A stretch of DNA of 64,000 bases, taken from Methanomassiliicoccaceae archaeon UBA472. Lineage in GTDB: Archaea; Thermoplasmatota; Thermoplasmata; Methanomassiliicoccales; UBA472. Shown piece by piece: positions 26,437 to 36,915 of this stretch; position 1 is the first letter of the stretch, and the number at the start of each line of letters is the position of its first letter. The position numbers and the translations under genes are program-made. The DNA lies in the NCBI GenBank assembly GCA_002497075.1, contig DAML01000012.1, positions 36,757 through 100,756 of the forward strand, in the 5' to 3' direction. The notes beneath the pieces are model-generated. The model did not search any database. It was not told the DNA's origin and saw only the letters and a list, made by a program, of their open reading frames with translations.

Positions 26437-27261
26437 ATGACGAAGGACCGGCATGTCATGGAAGTCCTTGGACTGTCCAGGGTGGTCGTGGAGAACGGTG
26501 TTGTGGTCGATGTGAGCGAACCACGGGTCGAGTTCTGCCCCCTTTTCTACAAGCACCGGGGCATCGAGAAGCTGACCAAGGAAAGCATACGCGAGAACGT
26601 GGAGTTCCGCATTAGGGACTTCGGCATCTTCACCGAACGAAGGGAGATGCGCATGAAGGACTTCCTGAGCTTCGGCATCTCCGAGATCATGAGCATGTGC
26701 GTTACCAAAGGGATATTGGACTGTTCAGTGTGCGTCTGCGATGGTTCCGGCACGGCCGTGGTGGAAGACCCGGAGCTCATTCAGGGCATAGGCGGAAGGA
26801 TCTCCGGCATCGTGGAGACCACCCCGCTGCAGAAGGTCATTAATGAGATAGGCCGGGACCGCGTCCTCGACCCGCATACGGCGAGGATCGACCAAGTGGC
26901 CGGAACCCGCAAGGCATGGGACATGGGCTACCGGAAGATAGGTGTCACCGTGGTCAGGGGCAACGAGGCGGCCCTCCTGAGGAAGGAGTTCGGTGAACAT
27001 GTGGTGCTCTTCGCCGTTCACACGTCCGGCGTAACGGAAGAGGACGCCAAGGTCCTTTATGAGAACTGCGACATCGTGACCGCTTGCGCCTCCAAGCCGA
27101 TGTGGGAACTCGGCAAGAAACGGGGCGCCGAGCAGATCGGGACCAAGGTGCCGGTCTTTGCGATCACCGCCCGCGGAAAGGAGATCTGCGATATCAGGCT
27201 GAAGCAGATAAATAAGGAGGCAAGGAGCGGACCTGACGATCCCGCCCGGCCGCTGATCTGA
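26437..27261 (+). CDS. Methanogenesis marker protein 8 (DUF2099)
   Basis: A 274-residue protein of the DUF2099 family that occurs in nearly all methanogens. Visible features are VEFCPLFYKHRGIEKLTKES near 29-48, a cysteine-rich LDCSVCVCDGSG near 85-97, and VLDPHTARIDQVAGTRKAWDMGY near 144-166. A later CDIVTACASKPMWELG segment adds further cysteines. The reaction is not known; the cysteines suggest a metal or iron-sulfur site. Its presence is the strongest local hint that the organism is a methanogen. ATG 26437 is taken over the adjacent GTG. Confidence 0.85.
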   Translation: MTKDRHVMEVLGLSRVVVENGVVVDVSEPRVEFCPLFYKHRGIEKLTKESIRENVEFRIRDFGIFTERREMRMKDFLSFGISEIMSMCVTKGILDCSVCVCDGSGTAVVEDPELIQGIGGRISGIVETTPLQKVINEIGRDRVLDPHTARIDQVAGTRKAWDMGYRKIGVTVVRGNEAALLRKEFGEHVVLFAVHTSGVTEEDAKVLYENCDIVTACASKPMWELGKKRGAEQIGTKVPVFAITARGKEICDIRLKQINKEARSGPDDPARPLI

Positions 27262-27615
27262 TCATTCCTCTATGACCAGACGCTTTCGTGAGCGCAGGAA
27301 GATGGCGCGAACGCCTTCCTGCCTCATTTTACGCCTAAGAATGTAATCGTTGGTGACCACCATGGCCCCCAAAGCTTTAGCCACTTCGAGCACGCCGGCG
27401 TCGCCCTGGGTGGACGTTTCGTAGCGGATGTACTTTCCGGCCAGCTTCAGGGCGACCTGGGCATGCTTGCTATCGGAACGTTTCAATTCGCCGATGACCG
27501 GCCCCGGAACGTACGCTTCGAACTCCCCGAAAAGGTTCGCCAGCTCCAGGTCCAAGTTCATCTTGAACTCGAAGGGCATGAGAAGCGCGTTGGTGTCCAG
27601 GACCACCTTCTGCAT
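27262..27615 (-). CDS. PIN-domain nuclease, Fcf1/Utp24-like
   Basis: A 117-residue protein consisting of one PIN domain. The first acidic motif is VVLDTNALLMPFEF (Asp7), the second Glu lies in VIGELKR, and the last acidic cluster in GDAGVLEVA and VVTNDYIL. The gene sits 6 nt downstream of aIF2-gamma, an arrangement common in archaea, where this PIN protein is regarded as the homologue of the eukaryotic rRNA-processing nuclease Fcf1/Utp24. No antitoxin gene adjoins it, which argues against a VapC toxin role. Confidence 0.85.
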   Translation of the reverse strand: MQKVVLDTNALLMPFEFKMNLDLELANLFGEFEAYVPGPVIGELKRSDSKHAQVALKLAGKYIRYETSTQGDAGVLEVAKALGAMVVTNDYILRRKMRQEGVRAIFLRSRKRLVIEE

Positions 27616-27621
27616 GAAGCC

Positions 27622-28851
27622 TCACTCTACGATGCCGTAGCCGATGAGACGCCACTTGTTGGCGATCTTGCGGGAGACGGCCACTCGCTGACCTATCTCG
27701 GCGCAGACCGGGATCTTCAATGCGACCTCGGACTGGTTGCCGCGGGCGCTGGTGACCAATCCGACCGTCGTCGCGGTCCCGATGCTCAGCATCAGTGGCT
27801 CGTTGGTCTTGATGTTCTCCACCACCATATCATCGCTGGTACCGACGACGCGCTCCAGCAGGTGGGTGGTCATCTTGAACTTGAAGTGGACCTCGGGAAG
27901 CGTTCCGGGCTTGCCTACGACCCGCCCGGTGAGACCATCGGACTTGGTCATCGAGGGATCGAGCTTGGTGCCTATGGCCACCAGGCCGCCCGGCTTTATC
28001 TTGTTCACGGGGCCGCCGCCGGTGTGCAGCGACTCGACCGTGGTGGTGATGGTCTCCCAGGTGAACTTGCCGCCCGGCTGTTCGACCTTGCGGCCGGGAG
28101 ATATCTCGATCTCGTCCCCGACCTTCAGTATGCCCTGCATCAACGTACCGCCGAGCACGCCGCCCTTAAGGTCCTCTATGGACATGCCTGGTTGGTTTAT
28201 ATCGAAGGAGCGGGCCACGAACAGCCTGGCCGACTTCTTCTCGTCGTGCTTCTTGGTCGGGATGTACTTCTGGATGGCGTCGATCAGCTTGTCGATGTTG
28301 ACGTCATGATGAGCGGAAACCGGAATGATCGGCGCGTTCTCGGCGATAGTGCCCTTGACGAACTTCTTAATCTGGTTGTAGTTCGCCATGGCCTCGTCGC
28401 GGGTGACGATGTCGATCTTGTTCTGAACGATGATGATGTTCTCCACCCCGATGATGGAGAGCGCCATTAGATGCTCCTTGGTCTGCGGCTGCGGGCATTC
28501 CTCATTGGCGGCGACGAGCAGAAGCGCGCCATCCATCATGGCCGCTCCGGAGAGCATGGTGGCCATTAACGTCTCGTGCCCGGGAGCGTCGACGAAGGAT
28601 ACGGAGCGAACGAACTCCGCCTCGCCTCCGCATACCTTGCAAGTGGTGGCGTTGGAGTAGGTCTCCTCGCACTTCTTGCACTTGTAGAAAGATACGTCCG
28701 CGTAACCCAGCCTGATGGAGATGCCCCTCTTGATCTCTTCAGAGTGGCGGTCGGTCCAGTCACCGGAAAGGGCCTTGGTCAGCGTGGTCTTGCCGTGGTC
28801 CACGTGACCGATCATCCCGATGTTGACCTCAGGCTGGCGGGACACCTTCAT
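27622..28851 (-). CDS. Translation initiation factor aIF2, gamma subunit
   Basis: A 409-residue GTPase that carries initiator Met-tRNA to the ribosome. G1 is GHVDHGKTTL (about 15-24), switch I follows, G3 is DAPGHE and G4 NKID. The zinc knuckle typical of the gamma subunit is CKKCEETYSNATTCKVCGG in effect, with four cysteines at about 57-76. Domains II and III follow (beta barrels from about 205). The ATG overlaps the rpS6e stop by 4 nt. S6e, aIF2-gamma and PIN form one operon. Confidence 0.96.
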   Translation of the reverse strand: MKVSRQPEVNIGMIGHVDHGKTTLTKALSGDWTDRHSEEIKRGISIRLGYADVSFYKCKKCEETYSNATTCKVCGGEAEFVRSVSFVDAPGHETLMATMLSGAAMMDGALLLVAANEECPQPQTKEHLMALSIIGVENIIIVQNKIDIVTRDEAMANYNQIKKFVKGTIAENAPIIPVSAHHDVNIDKLIDAIQKYIPTKKHDEKKSARLFVARSFDINQPGMSIEDLKGGVLGGTLMQGILKVGDEIEISPGRKVEQPGGKFTWETITTTVESLHTGGGPVNKIKPGGLVAIGTKLDPSMTKSDGLTGRVVGKPGTLPEVHFKFKMTTHLLERVVGTSDDMVVENIKTNEPLMLSIGTATTVGLVTSARGNQSEVALKIPVCAEIGQRVAVSRKIANKWRLIGYGIVE

Positions 28852-29246
28852 TTCTTCTTCTCCTCTTTCTTCGGGACCAGTTCCTCGACCGCCTTGGGGC
28901 CCTGAGAAACGATCTTCATGTTTATCTGGACGGTGTCGGTGGCGACGGAGTGGCCGCGCACGGACTTTCTCCTCCGCAGGCCGCCCTCAGTGGTGTAGAA
29001 GCCGGTGCTGGTGGTCAGCAGGAGCTTCTTCCGGCGCGGTCCGGGCAGGTCCTTCCTCATGGCGAAACCGTCCTTGTCGCTTCCGCCAGTGATCGTAAGC
29101 TTGTAGCCAGGCAGCCCTACGAAGATGCCATCTATGGTGTCGCCTATCTTCTTCCCTATCAGGGAGTTGGCGTGATGTCCAGACACCGGGACATTGTAGG
29201 ACTTGCCGGATTTCATGTCGTTAACAACGGCCTTGAATTCAACCAT
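28848..29246 (-). CDS. rps6e: Ribosomal protein S6e
   Basis: A 132-residue small-subunit protein. It starts MVEFKAVVNDMKSGKSYNV and has the S6e core GKKIGDTIDGIFVGLPGYKLTITGGSDKDGF in pieces at about 36-66, followed by basic RRKSVRG. The archaeal form ends near 130 and lacks the long eukaryotic regulated tail; here it closes with a Lys/Glu tract. The ATG at 29246 has GGTG a few bases upstream; a longer frame to 29321 lacks protein character. Confidence 0.95.
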   Translation of the reverse strand: MVEFKAVVNDMKSGKSYNVPVSGHHANSLIGKKIGDTIDGIFVGLPGYKLTITGGSDKDGFAMRKDLPGPRRKKLLLTTSTGFYTTEGGLRRRKSVRGHSVATDTVQINMKIVSQGPKAVEELVPKKEEKKK

Positions 29247-29338
29247 ACTAAACACCTTTTGAGCGTTATGAGTATTGCGCCCTAATGTAGTACCGCTTAA
29301 ATAATTATTGGTCAGGTGCAAGGGTGTGTGGCAGGCCT

Positions 29339-30538
29339 TCAGCAGCGCTTGACCTTAATGTCCCGGCCACTGCCCCTGACGAGCCCTTTGAATGCATTCA
29401 GCGGGTCGTCCTCCAGAGAGCTCAGGGAACACGTCAGGTCGTCTGGCGAGACCAGTTCGTTCATGACCGCGCCTGACAGCAATGAGCGCATCCTTCCGTC
29501 CAGACCGTCCGAGGACCACAGCTCGACCAGGGTGTCCCTGAGAACCGCCCCCATCATCAGCTGGTCGGCCATTTTCTCCACCAGGTCCTCCTCGTACTTC
29601 TGTTCCCTCCCTTGAGAGAGCAGGGCGGCGTGCTTTCCGGCCAGGCCGCCGCATATGTATGACGGCATTATTCCCTCTCCAACGAAAGCCAGGGTCTGGC
29701 CGGCGGCGTCGCCGCAGAACAGCACGTTGCCGCGCACCGGCCCTCCCAGGAAACCGGGCACAGGGGCGTCGCCTATCTTGACCTCCAGCACCTTGTCCAC
29801 GTCAAAGTAACGCGAGACGACCGGATGTCCGGTGATCCAATCCTCCAGGAAGGAGCGGCGGGAGGCGTTCACTCCAACGAGTCCGACACCGACGTTCGCC
29901 CTTCTCTTTCCCTTGGGGATTATCCACCCGTAACCAAGGCCGATCTCCTGCTCGATGAATATCTGCATGCACTGCGGAATGTCCTTCTTGGCCACCAGTT
30001 CGAACTCCACGCCGCGGGCGACGTCCTTCGGCGAGAAGAACTCCGCCTTCAGCTCCTTGGAAAGAGTGGAATGCACCCCGTCCGCGGCGACGATAGCCTT
30101 TGGCGAAAGCTCGACCTCGTCCCCATGGTGACTGAGCAGACATTTGCTCACCTTATCTCCGTCCATCTTCACTGACAGGAGCTTGGTGTCCGCCTGGACG
30201 GCAGATCCGGCGGAAGCTGCCCGAAAAGCCAGATGCTTATCGAATATCTTGCGCTCCACGGTAACCCCACGCCAGTATGGTTCGAAGTTGTCGATGGTTA
30301 TCTCTCGGCCGAGCACGAAGCGGGTGAATGCCTGCCTCGATACTATGGCGTTCGCCGGGATCCTCGTTCCGGAGCGCTTGACCAGGTCCAACCCGATGAC
30401 CTCGCCGCACTGCACCGGCGTCCCGATCTCCTTCTTCTTGTCGACCATCAGGGTTTTTACGCCTGCAAGCGCCGAAGCGCGGGCCGCCCCGCTGCCGGCC
30501 GGGCCGGCACCAACCACCAGAACGTCACACTCTTTCAT
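29339..30538 (-). CDS. Geranylgeranyl reductase family flavoprotein
   Basis: A 399-residue FAD-dependent enzyme. The N-terminal ADP-binding motif is VLVVGAGPAGSGAARASA (about 6-23). CGEVIGLDL near 44 matches the conserved cysteine motif of digeranylgeranylglycerophospholipid reductase, and GNVLFCGDAAGQTLAFVGEGI near 270-290 is the second FAD contact. In archaea such enzymes saturate the isoprenoid chains of membrane lipids. The start at 30538 (MKECDVLVVG) touches the stop of the upstream paralogue at 30540. Substrate choice between phospholipid and free prenyl chains is not decided by the sequence. Confidence 0.85.
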   Translation of the reverse strand: MKECDVLVVGAGPAGSGAARASALAGVKTLMVDKKKEIGTPVQCGEVIGLDLVKRSGTRIPANAIVSRQAFTRFVLGREITIDNFEPYWRGVTVERKIFDKHLAFRAASAGSAVQADTKLLSVKMDGDKVSKCLLSHHGDEVELSPKAIVAADGVHSTLSKELKAEFFSPKDVARGVEFELVAKKDIPQCMQIFIEQEIGLGYGWIIPKGKRRANVGVGLVGVNASRRSFLEDWITGHPVVSRYFDVDKVLEVKIGDAPVPGFLGGPVRGNVLFCGDAAGQTLAFVGEGIMPSYICGGLAGKHAALLSQGREQKYEEDLVEKMADQLMMGAVLRDTLVELWSSDGLDGRMRSLLSGAVMNELVSPDDLTCSLSSLEDDPLNAFKGLVRGSGRDIKVKRC

Positions 30539-30539
30539 G

Positions 30540-31574
30540 TCACCAGCCCCATTTCGCGCCAAGTTCGTATGCGCGATAGAGTTCCCGATATTTTTTACCG
30601 CTCAGCATCGCCAATGCTCCGGAGATCTTGCCGTACCCTTTCCGGAACGGCCGCACTGAGCGGAACAGCTCGGCATTGTCCATTCCCCGTAACGAATCGA
30701 AGGCCTTAACGTACGCGGGCGAGGCGTATGGAGATCGCGGCCATTTCCGCGCGTACCCCTCCAGGCCGCCTTTCACGATGGCCTCCGCGGCCATCTTGGC
30801 CGCGGCCATGCCGATGCGGATCCCGCCGAAGGTGATAGGATTGGCTTGCCCAGCGGCGTCGCCGATAAGGCAGGCGTTTCCGTTCACCACCTGATCGTAA
30901 CCGTAAGGTATTGGCCGCCCGTGCCTTTCCAGGAACTGTGGCCTCTCGTCCGCTCCGCGGGTGAAGCCGACGCGCTTCCCCCATACATGCGGGAACTCCC
31001 AGCGGTACCCGCCCCGGTACCTCTGATCGTAGAAGAAGTGCATGGCGTCCTTGTCCATTGTTCCGTCCGTGATGAACTGCTCGGCCCACAGCAGCCGCGG
31101 CCCTCCCTGGAACAACGTCCGCCGCACCAGCGAGTTCCAGCCGTCCGCTCCCACCAGATGACTGGCGAAGAACTCCCGGCCGTCCTTTGTTCTTACCAGG
31201 TAACCGTCCGACCGCTTGGATATCTCCATGGCCGCCCCTACCTCCATGTGGCAGCCTTCCTTCTTCGCCCGCTGAAGCAGGTGACGGAGGAACTCCGGGC
31301 GATCGACGATGAGACCGTCCGTATCCGTCTCGATCGTCACGTCGCCAGGCCAATGCTCCACCGCCCGGCGTATCCGGAACTGCACGGCGTGCGGCTCCAG
31401 GGGGGCCAGGTCCTTGAAGGTGCTTGTGCTCAGGGCCTCGCCGCACATGCGGTGATACTTGCCATAGTTCTTGTCCAGCTTCTCCAAGGAGAGCACGCTG
31501 AGCTTCTTCTCGCTAAAGTAAGGCAAAAAGAAAGCCGCGGCGGCTCCGGCCGGACCGGCGCCGATGATCAGCAC
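30540..31574 (-). CDS. Second geranylgeranyl reductase-like flavoprotein
   Basis: A 344-residue FAD protein. The frame opens directly on the FAD motif LIIGAGPAGAAAAFF with a GTG at 31574; the in-frame codons further upstream (VEKHD before a TAG) hold no accepted start, so the N-terminus is unusually short. HRMCGEALS near 41-49 and NACLIGDAAGQANPITFGGIR near 234-254 match the prenyl reductase group. It is a paralogue of the following gene, with which it is coupled, and follows a membrane protein by 1 nt. Lipid-chain or quinone-chain reduction is inferred. Confidence 0.8.
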   Translation of the reverse strand: MLIIGAGPAGAAAAFFLPYFSEKKLSVLSLEKLDKNYGKYHRMCGEALSTSTFKDLAPLEPHAVQFRIRRAVEHWPGDVTIETDTDGLIVDRPEFLRHLLQRAKKEGCHMEVGAAMEISKRSDGYLVRTKDGREFFASHLVGADGWNSLVRRTLFQGGPRLLWAEQFITDGTMDKDAMHFFYDQRYRGGYRWEFPHVWGKRVGFTRGADERPQFLERHGRPIPYGYDQVVNGNACLIGDAAGQANPITFGGIRIGMAAAKMAAEAIVKGGLEGYARKWPRSPYASPAYVKAFDSLRGMDNAELFRSVRPFRKGYGKISGALAMLSGKKYRELYRAYELGAKWGW

Positions 31575-31575
31575 G

Positions 31576-32238
31576 TCATGCTTCTCGACGGCCTATCCCC
31601 CCTGAGAGGCTTATCTGTTCCACGAACGAGTATCCGGTGTCGAAACCCAGGAACGCTATGAAATAGAGCAAGGTCGGCAGCGCCCCCATCACGCAGAGCA
31701 CGAGAACAGCGACCTTGAGCACCGGCCTTTCCTTGAGCACCATGGACAGTGTTCCCCCGTCCATCTGGTCCCCCCGGTCGCTGAGCACTTCGTCGGCGAA
31801 GGCGGCCACCATGACCGCCAACGCACCGACCAGATGGAAGGGGTTGCCGTTCAGGACCGCCAGCACCGCGATGGAGCCGGCGACCACGAAGCCAAGCTTG
31901 AAGGCGATGTTGTCGTACTTGGAGGCGATCAGCAAGGCCAGCAGCAGACCGATGAAGATGGTCGCCGAGCCTTCGTCCAGGAATATCAAGGCTCCCATGA
32001 GCAGCCCGATCGGAACGGAGAGCAATATGGCCTTGCGCTTGCTGCCGATGTTCAGATCGAAAACCTGGTCGCCGTACTTGATGGCCATGCCTAAGGTGAC
32101 GAAGGCGAACGGTATGAGAAGATGATGGTGCAGCGGCACCTCGCGGGAGAACCAGGTATAGGTCCAGGCGACAAGGATCAGGATGACGGTCAGGGAGAAG
32201 TACAGTTTGGCCCTGTTGTTCCATCCCCTGCTCCTCAT
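31576..32238 (-). CDS. Membrane protein co-transcribed with the prenyl reductases
   Basis: A 220-residue protein with about six or seven hydrophobic segments (LYFSLTVILILVAWTY, LLIPFAFVTLGMAI, ILLSVPIGLLMGALIF, IFIGLLLALLIA, LGFVVAGSIAVLAVL, VAVLVLCVMGALPTLLYFIAF). Two acidic loops, KYGDQVFDLN and ADEVLSDRGDQ, are the only polar landmarks. They recall the Asp motifs of UbiA prenyltransferases but do not match them. Its stop and the next start are separated by one base, so it belongs to the lipid-type operon. Function unknown. Confidence 0.65.
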   Translation of the reverse strand: MRSRGWNNRAKLYFSLTVILILVAWTYTWFSREVPLHHHLLIPFAFVTLGMAIKYGDQVFDLNIGSKRKAILLSVPIGLLMGALIFLDEGSATIFIGLLLALLIASKYDNIAFKLGFVVAGSIAVLAVLNGNPFHLVGALAVMVAAFADEVLSDRGDQMDGGTLSMVLKERPVLKVAVLVLCVMGALPTLLYFIAFLGFDTGYSFVEQISLSGGIGRREA

Positions 32239-32294
32239 TGTGTTCCACCGTGCCCTCTGACAAATGCCACCTAGCTATAAATAAGCGTCCTTTC

Positions 32295-33854
32295 TCAGCG
32301 CCGCATCAGGCGTCTCGCTTTCAGCAGTTTCTGCAGCAGACCATCCCGCTCCCCGTTGAAGGCCAGCCCGGTGAAATCGTGCATGGCCTCCATGCCCTCC
32401 TTTCCGTAGGGAGGCCACCATATCTCCGAGGAGAACTTACCGCGGTCGAGATGCACGTGCTGCCGTTCGATCAGCTCCTCGAAACCAGCGTCACCGTGGG
32501 TGCGCCCGAAACCGCTGTCCCCCCGGCCTCCCCAAGGAGTGGCCCCCAATCCGTAGGTGTAGGCGACGTTGTTGATTGTGATAGTTCCGGAACGGAGCCT
32601 GGTGGCGATCTCCCTTCCCTTCTCCACGTCCGATGTCCATACGCTTCCGTTGAGGGCGAACGGGCTGTCGTTCGCTAACGTTACCGCTTCATCCTCGCCA
32701 TGGAACGTCATCAGCGCGACGATAGGACCGAACGTTTCCTTTCGAACTATGTCCATGTGCTGCTCCGTTCTGACCACGGTAGGTTGGAAGAAGCAGCCTT
32801 TGCGCTCTGGCCGCTTTCCGCCGGCGAGAACTTTCGCACCTTGCTCCACCGCCCGGGCGAGCTGCCCCTCCATATCCTTGACCGCACCCTCGGATATCAT
32901 GGACCCCAAAGAGACGCCGGGATCGTTCAGGTCGAAGCCCTGCTTGAGGGCTGCCACCTCCTTCAAGAGCAGTGAGGTGAACTTGCTCTCCAGACTTGCC
33001 TCGACGTAGATGCGTTTGACGGCCACGCAGGTCTGCCCGCTGTTCACGAACGCGCCCCAGCAGGCCGCCCTGGCCGCCCTCTTCAGGTCGGCGTCCTTCA
33101 GGATGATCATGGCGTCCTTGCCGCCCAGCTCGAGCGTTATTGGCGTGAGCCTTTGCGAGGCGATGGTCATGATCCGCCGCCCGACATCGGCGTGGCCGGT
33201 GAAGATGATGCGGTCCACGTCGGACGCGGCCATGGCCTCCCCGACCTTAGGACCGGAGCCTACGGCCAGTTGCAGCAATCCGTCCGGGAGCCCGGCCTCC
33301 TTGAACAGTTCTAACATGCGCACTGTAGTGAGCGGGGTATGCGACGACGGCTTCAGCACCACCCCGTTCCCGGCGGCCAGAGCCATCATCACCTGGGAGT
33401 ACGGTATCGCCAGAGGATAGTTCCAGGGGGCGATGATGCCTATAACGCCCAGCGGGCGGGGTATCAGATGCGAGGAACGGCCCATGTAGCGCATCATGGA
33501 CGAGAGCGGCCCAAAATCGATCTTAGATTCCCGGAACACATGCTCGATCCGGCTGGCGGCGAAGTCCCCTACGCTCAGGGCGTTCATGACGTCCGTGGCC
33601 AGGGATTCCATGAAAGGCTTACCGGTCTCTCTGGAAACCAGTTCAGCGAACTCGTCCGTCCTGTCGGCCAGTATGCCCTGCACCTTGCGGAGGAGCTGCG
33701 ATCTTTTGGACGGCGTCTGGCTGCTCCAGGCGGCCTGTGCGCGTCTGGCCGTTTCCACCATCTCGGGAACCTCTTCGGGAAGGGCGCACTCGACGTCTCC
33801 CAACGGCTCGAGGGTGGCCGGGTTCGACTTGTGGATGACCGGTCTGCGGCTCAT
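32295..33854 (-). CDS. Aldehyde dehydrogenase family protein
   Basis: A 519-residue NAD(P)-dependent ALDH. The catalytic cysteine is Cys276 (NSGQTCVAVKRIYV) and the general base Glu242 (LELGGKDAMI). GVIGIIAPWNYPLAIP near 136-151 and KPSSHTPLT near 168 are the cofactor-binding landmarks. ETFGPIVALMTF and the C-terminal GRGDSGFGR-type segment complete the fold. The C-terminus extends past the usual end by about 40 residues with a basic tail. Substrate cannot be told; succinate-semialdehyde and long-chain aldehydes are typical. Monocistronic by appearance. Confidence 0.88.
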   Translation of the reverse strand: MSRRPVIHKSNPATLEPLGDVECALPEEVPEMVETARRAQAAWSSQTPSKRSQLLRKVQGILADRTDEFAELVSRETGKPFMESLATDVMNALSVGDFAASRIEHVFRESKIDFGPLSSMMRYMGRSSHLIPRPLGVIGIIAPWNYPLAIPYSQVMMALAAGNGVVLKPSSHTPLTTVRMLELFKEAGLPDGLLQLAVGSGPKVGEAMAASDVDRIIFTGHADVGRRIMTIASQRLTPITLELGGKDAMIILKDADLKRAARAACWGAFVNSGQTCVAVKRIYVEASLESKFTSLLLKEVAALKQGFDLNDPGVSLGSMISEGAVKDMEGQLARAVEQGAKVLAGGKRPERKGCFFQPTVVRTEQHMDIVRKETFGPIVALMTFHGEDEAVTLANDSPFALNGSVWTSDVEKGREIATRLRSGTITINNVAYTYGLGATPWGGRGDSGFGRTHGDAGFEELIERQHVHLDRGKFSSEIWWPPYGKEGMEAMHDFTGLAFNGERDGLLQKLLKARRLMRR

Positions 33855-33927
33855 CGCTCTCCCGCAACGTCATAAGCGTAGATGAACCTGACCATGGTTT
33901 ATCTACGTTGAAGCAGATATTTTGGGC

Positions 33928-34596
33928 ATGCCAAAGTCCTTCGTCCTGCTATTGGCCCTGGTGGTCATGATGGCCGCCCTGATACCGGCGCCCGCCGCGG
34001 CCGAGTCCGGGGACGGGGAGGCGTTAATACCGGCCGGGGGGCACCTGGTGCTGCTTAACTTCACTGTTGCGGCGGATCATCTGGATGACCCTGAGAACGC
34101 CGGGAACGTCCGTTACATGGCGTACCTGGACGAGAGCTCGGCGCAGGACTCGTTCGAAGTAATGGTCATGACCGCCGACACCTATCAGGAATACATCTCC
34201 GGCGGTATGTTCCAGCTGGTCATCGGCTGGGGCTCGAAGAACGTCGGGATGGTCCCCGCTTTCAACCTGGTGTATCTCTTTGAGGCGGGGGATTACGTAC
34301 TGCTCATCGACAACTCGGACGTTGGCGACACCATCTACACCCCGGCCGAGCTAAAGGTCCATTTCGAGTACGAGGCGCAGAACGTGGAGGTGCCCCACGA
34401 GACCCGCTGGGACCTGTTCATCGCCCTCATGGTGCTGATCGCCCTGCTGGGAGCGGTGTTCCTGCTTCTCCTGAACATGTGGGTCAAGCACCGGTTGAAC
34501 CGCGTGGACGAGGAGCGCAAGAAGAGGTGCTCCAACTGCGGCAAGGTGTCCATATCTGACGGGGATTACTGCCAGTACTGCGGAAAGGAGAGATGA
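33928..34596 (+). CDS. Exported membrane-anchored protein with cytoplasmic zinc ribbon
   Basis: A 222-residue protein. It has a signal peptide (MPKSFVLLLALVVMMAALI, cleavage near APAAAES), an extracellular beta-rich domain at about 25-155, one membrane helix near 162-187 (LFIALMVLIALLGAVFLLLL), and then a short cytoplasmic tail with a zinc ribbon CSNCGKVSISDGDYCQYCG. This topology could pass an outside signal to an inside partner, which is inference only. The ATG at 33928 follows a TATA-like stretch. Its stop shares TGATCA with the convergent aIF5B gene. Confidence 0.7.
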   Translation: MPKSFVLLLALVVMMAALIPAPAAAESGDGEALIPAGGHLVLLNFTVAADHLDDPENAGNVRYMAYLDESSAQDSFEVMVMTADTYQEYISGGMFQLVIGWGSKNVGMVPAFNLVYLFEAGDYVLLIDNSDVGDTIYTPAELKVHFEYEAQNVEVPHETRWDLFIALMVLIALLGAVFLLLLNMWVKHRLNRVDEERKKRCSNCGKVSISDGDYCQYCGKER

Positions 34597-36351
<1,755 letters not shown>

Positions 36352-36457
36352 CGGATTTGACAATGCCTATTAGTATCTTTCTCGGGGCCGGATGGAGCCA
36401 ATGAAACAACTGGAAATGGAAAAAATGGAAAAGTGGGTTTCAGGAAGGTGTTTGGGT

Positions 36458-36907
36458 CTACTCGAACAACCAGACCTTGTTGCAGGCTTCGTAGCTCTGG
36501 AGCTCGTAGTCGTTGAAGAACAGCTCGATCTCCCTCTTGGCCGATTCCGGGGAATCGGAGCCGTGGATGATGTTGCGGCCGGTCTGCTGGGCGAAGTCCC
36601 CGCGGATGGTGCCGGGCGCGGCCTCCACCGGGTTGGTCTTGCCCATCATTCCGCGCATGACGGAGATGATGTTGTCCCCTTCCCAGACCATTACGAGCAC
36701 CGGACCGGAGGTCATGTAGCTGATGAGACCGGGGAAGAACCCCTTGGCCTTGTGCTCACCGTAGTGCCTCTCGGCCAGTTCGCGCGGGATGCGCATGAAC
36801 TTCATGGCCACCGGGCGGAAGCCCTTGGCCTCCAGCCTGGCGACTATCTGGCCCATGAGGCCGCGCTGCACGGCGTCCGGCTTCAGCATTACGAAGGTGC
36901 GCTCCAT
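36458..36907 (-). CDS. ndk: Nucleoside diphosphate kinase
   Basis: A 149-residue NDK equilibrating nucleoside di- and triphosphates. The catalytic histidine lies in GRNIIHGSDSPESAKREI near 112-129, KPDAVQRGLMG near 9-19 binds the nucleotide, and the C-terminus has the usual extra helix. It ends the L7Ae-S28e-L24e operon, the standard archaeal position of ndk, 8 nt after rpl24e. Confidence 0.96.
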   Translation of the reverse strand: MERTFVMLKPDAVQRGLMGQIVARLEAKGFRPVAMKFMRIPRELAERHYGEHKAKGFFPGLISYMTSGPVLVMVWEGDNIISVMRGMMGKTNPVEAAPGTIRGDFAQQTGRNIIHGSDSPESAKREIELFFNDYELQSYEACNKVWLFE

Positions 36908-36915
36908 CACGGGGC

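Noticed and set aside
27262..27615. PIN protein as VapC toxin of a toxin-antitoxin pair
   Set aside because: No small antitoxin gene adjoins it; the neighbour is aIF2-gamma, which fits the conserved Fcf1-like gene order instead.
27463..28470. Plus-strand frame of 335 codons opposite aIF2-gamma
   Set aside because: The opposite strand encodes a complete aIF2-gamma with all GTPase motifs; the frame has repetitive low-complexity composition.
31576..32238. UbiA-type prenyltransferase
   Set aside because: The Asp-containing loops (KYGDQVFDLN, ADEVLSDRGDQ) do not match the N-x3-D-x3-D and D-x3-D motifs of UbiA enzymes; left as an unknown membrane protein.
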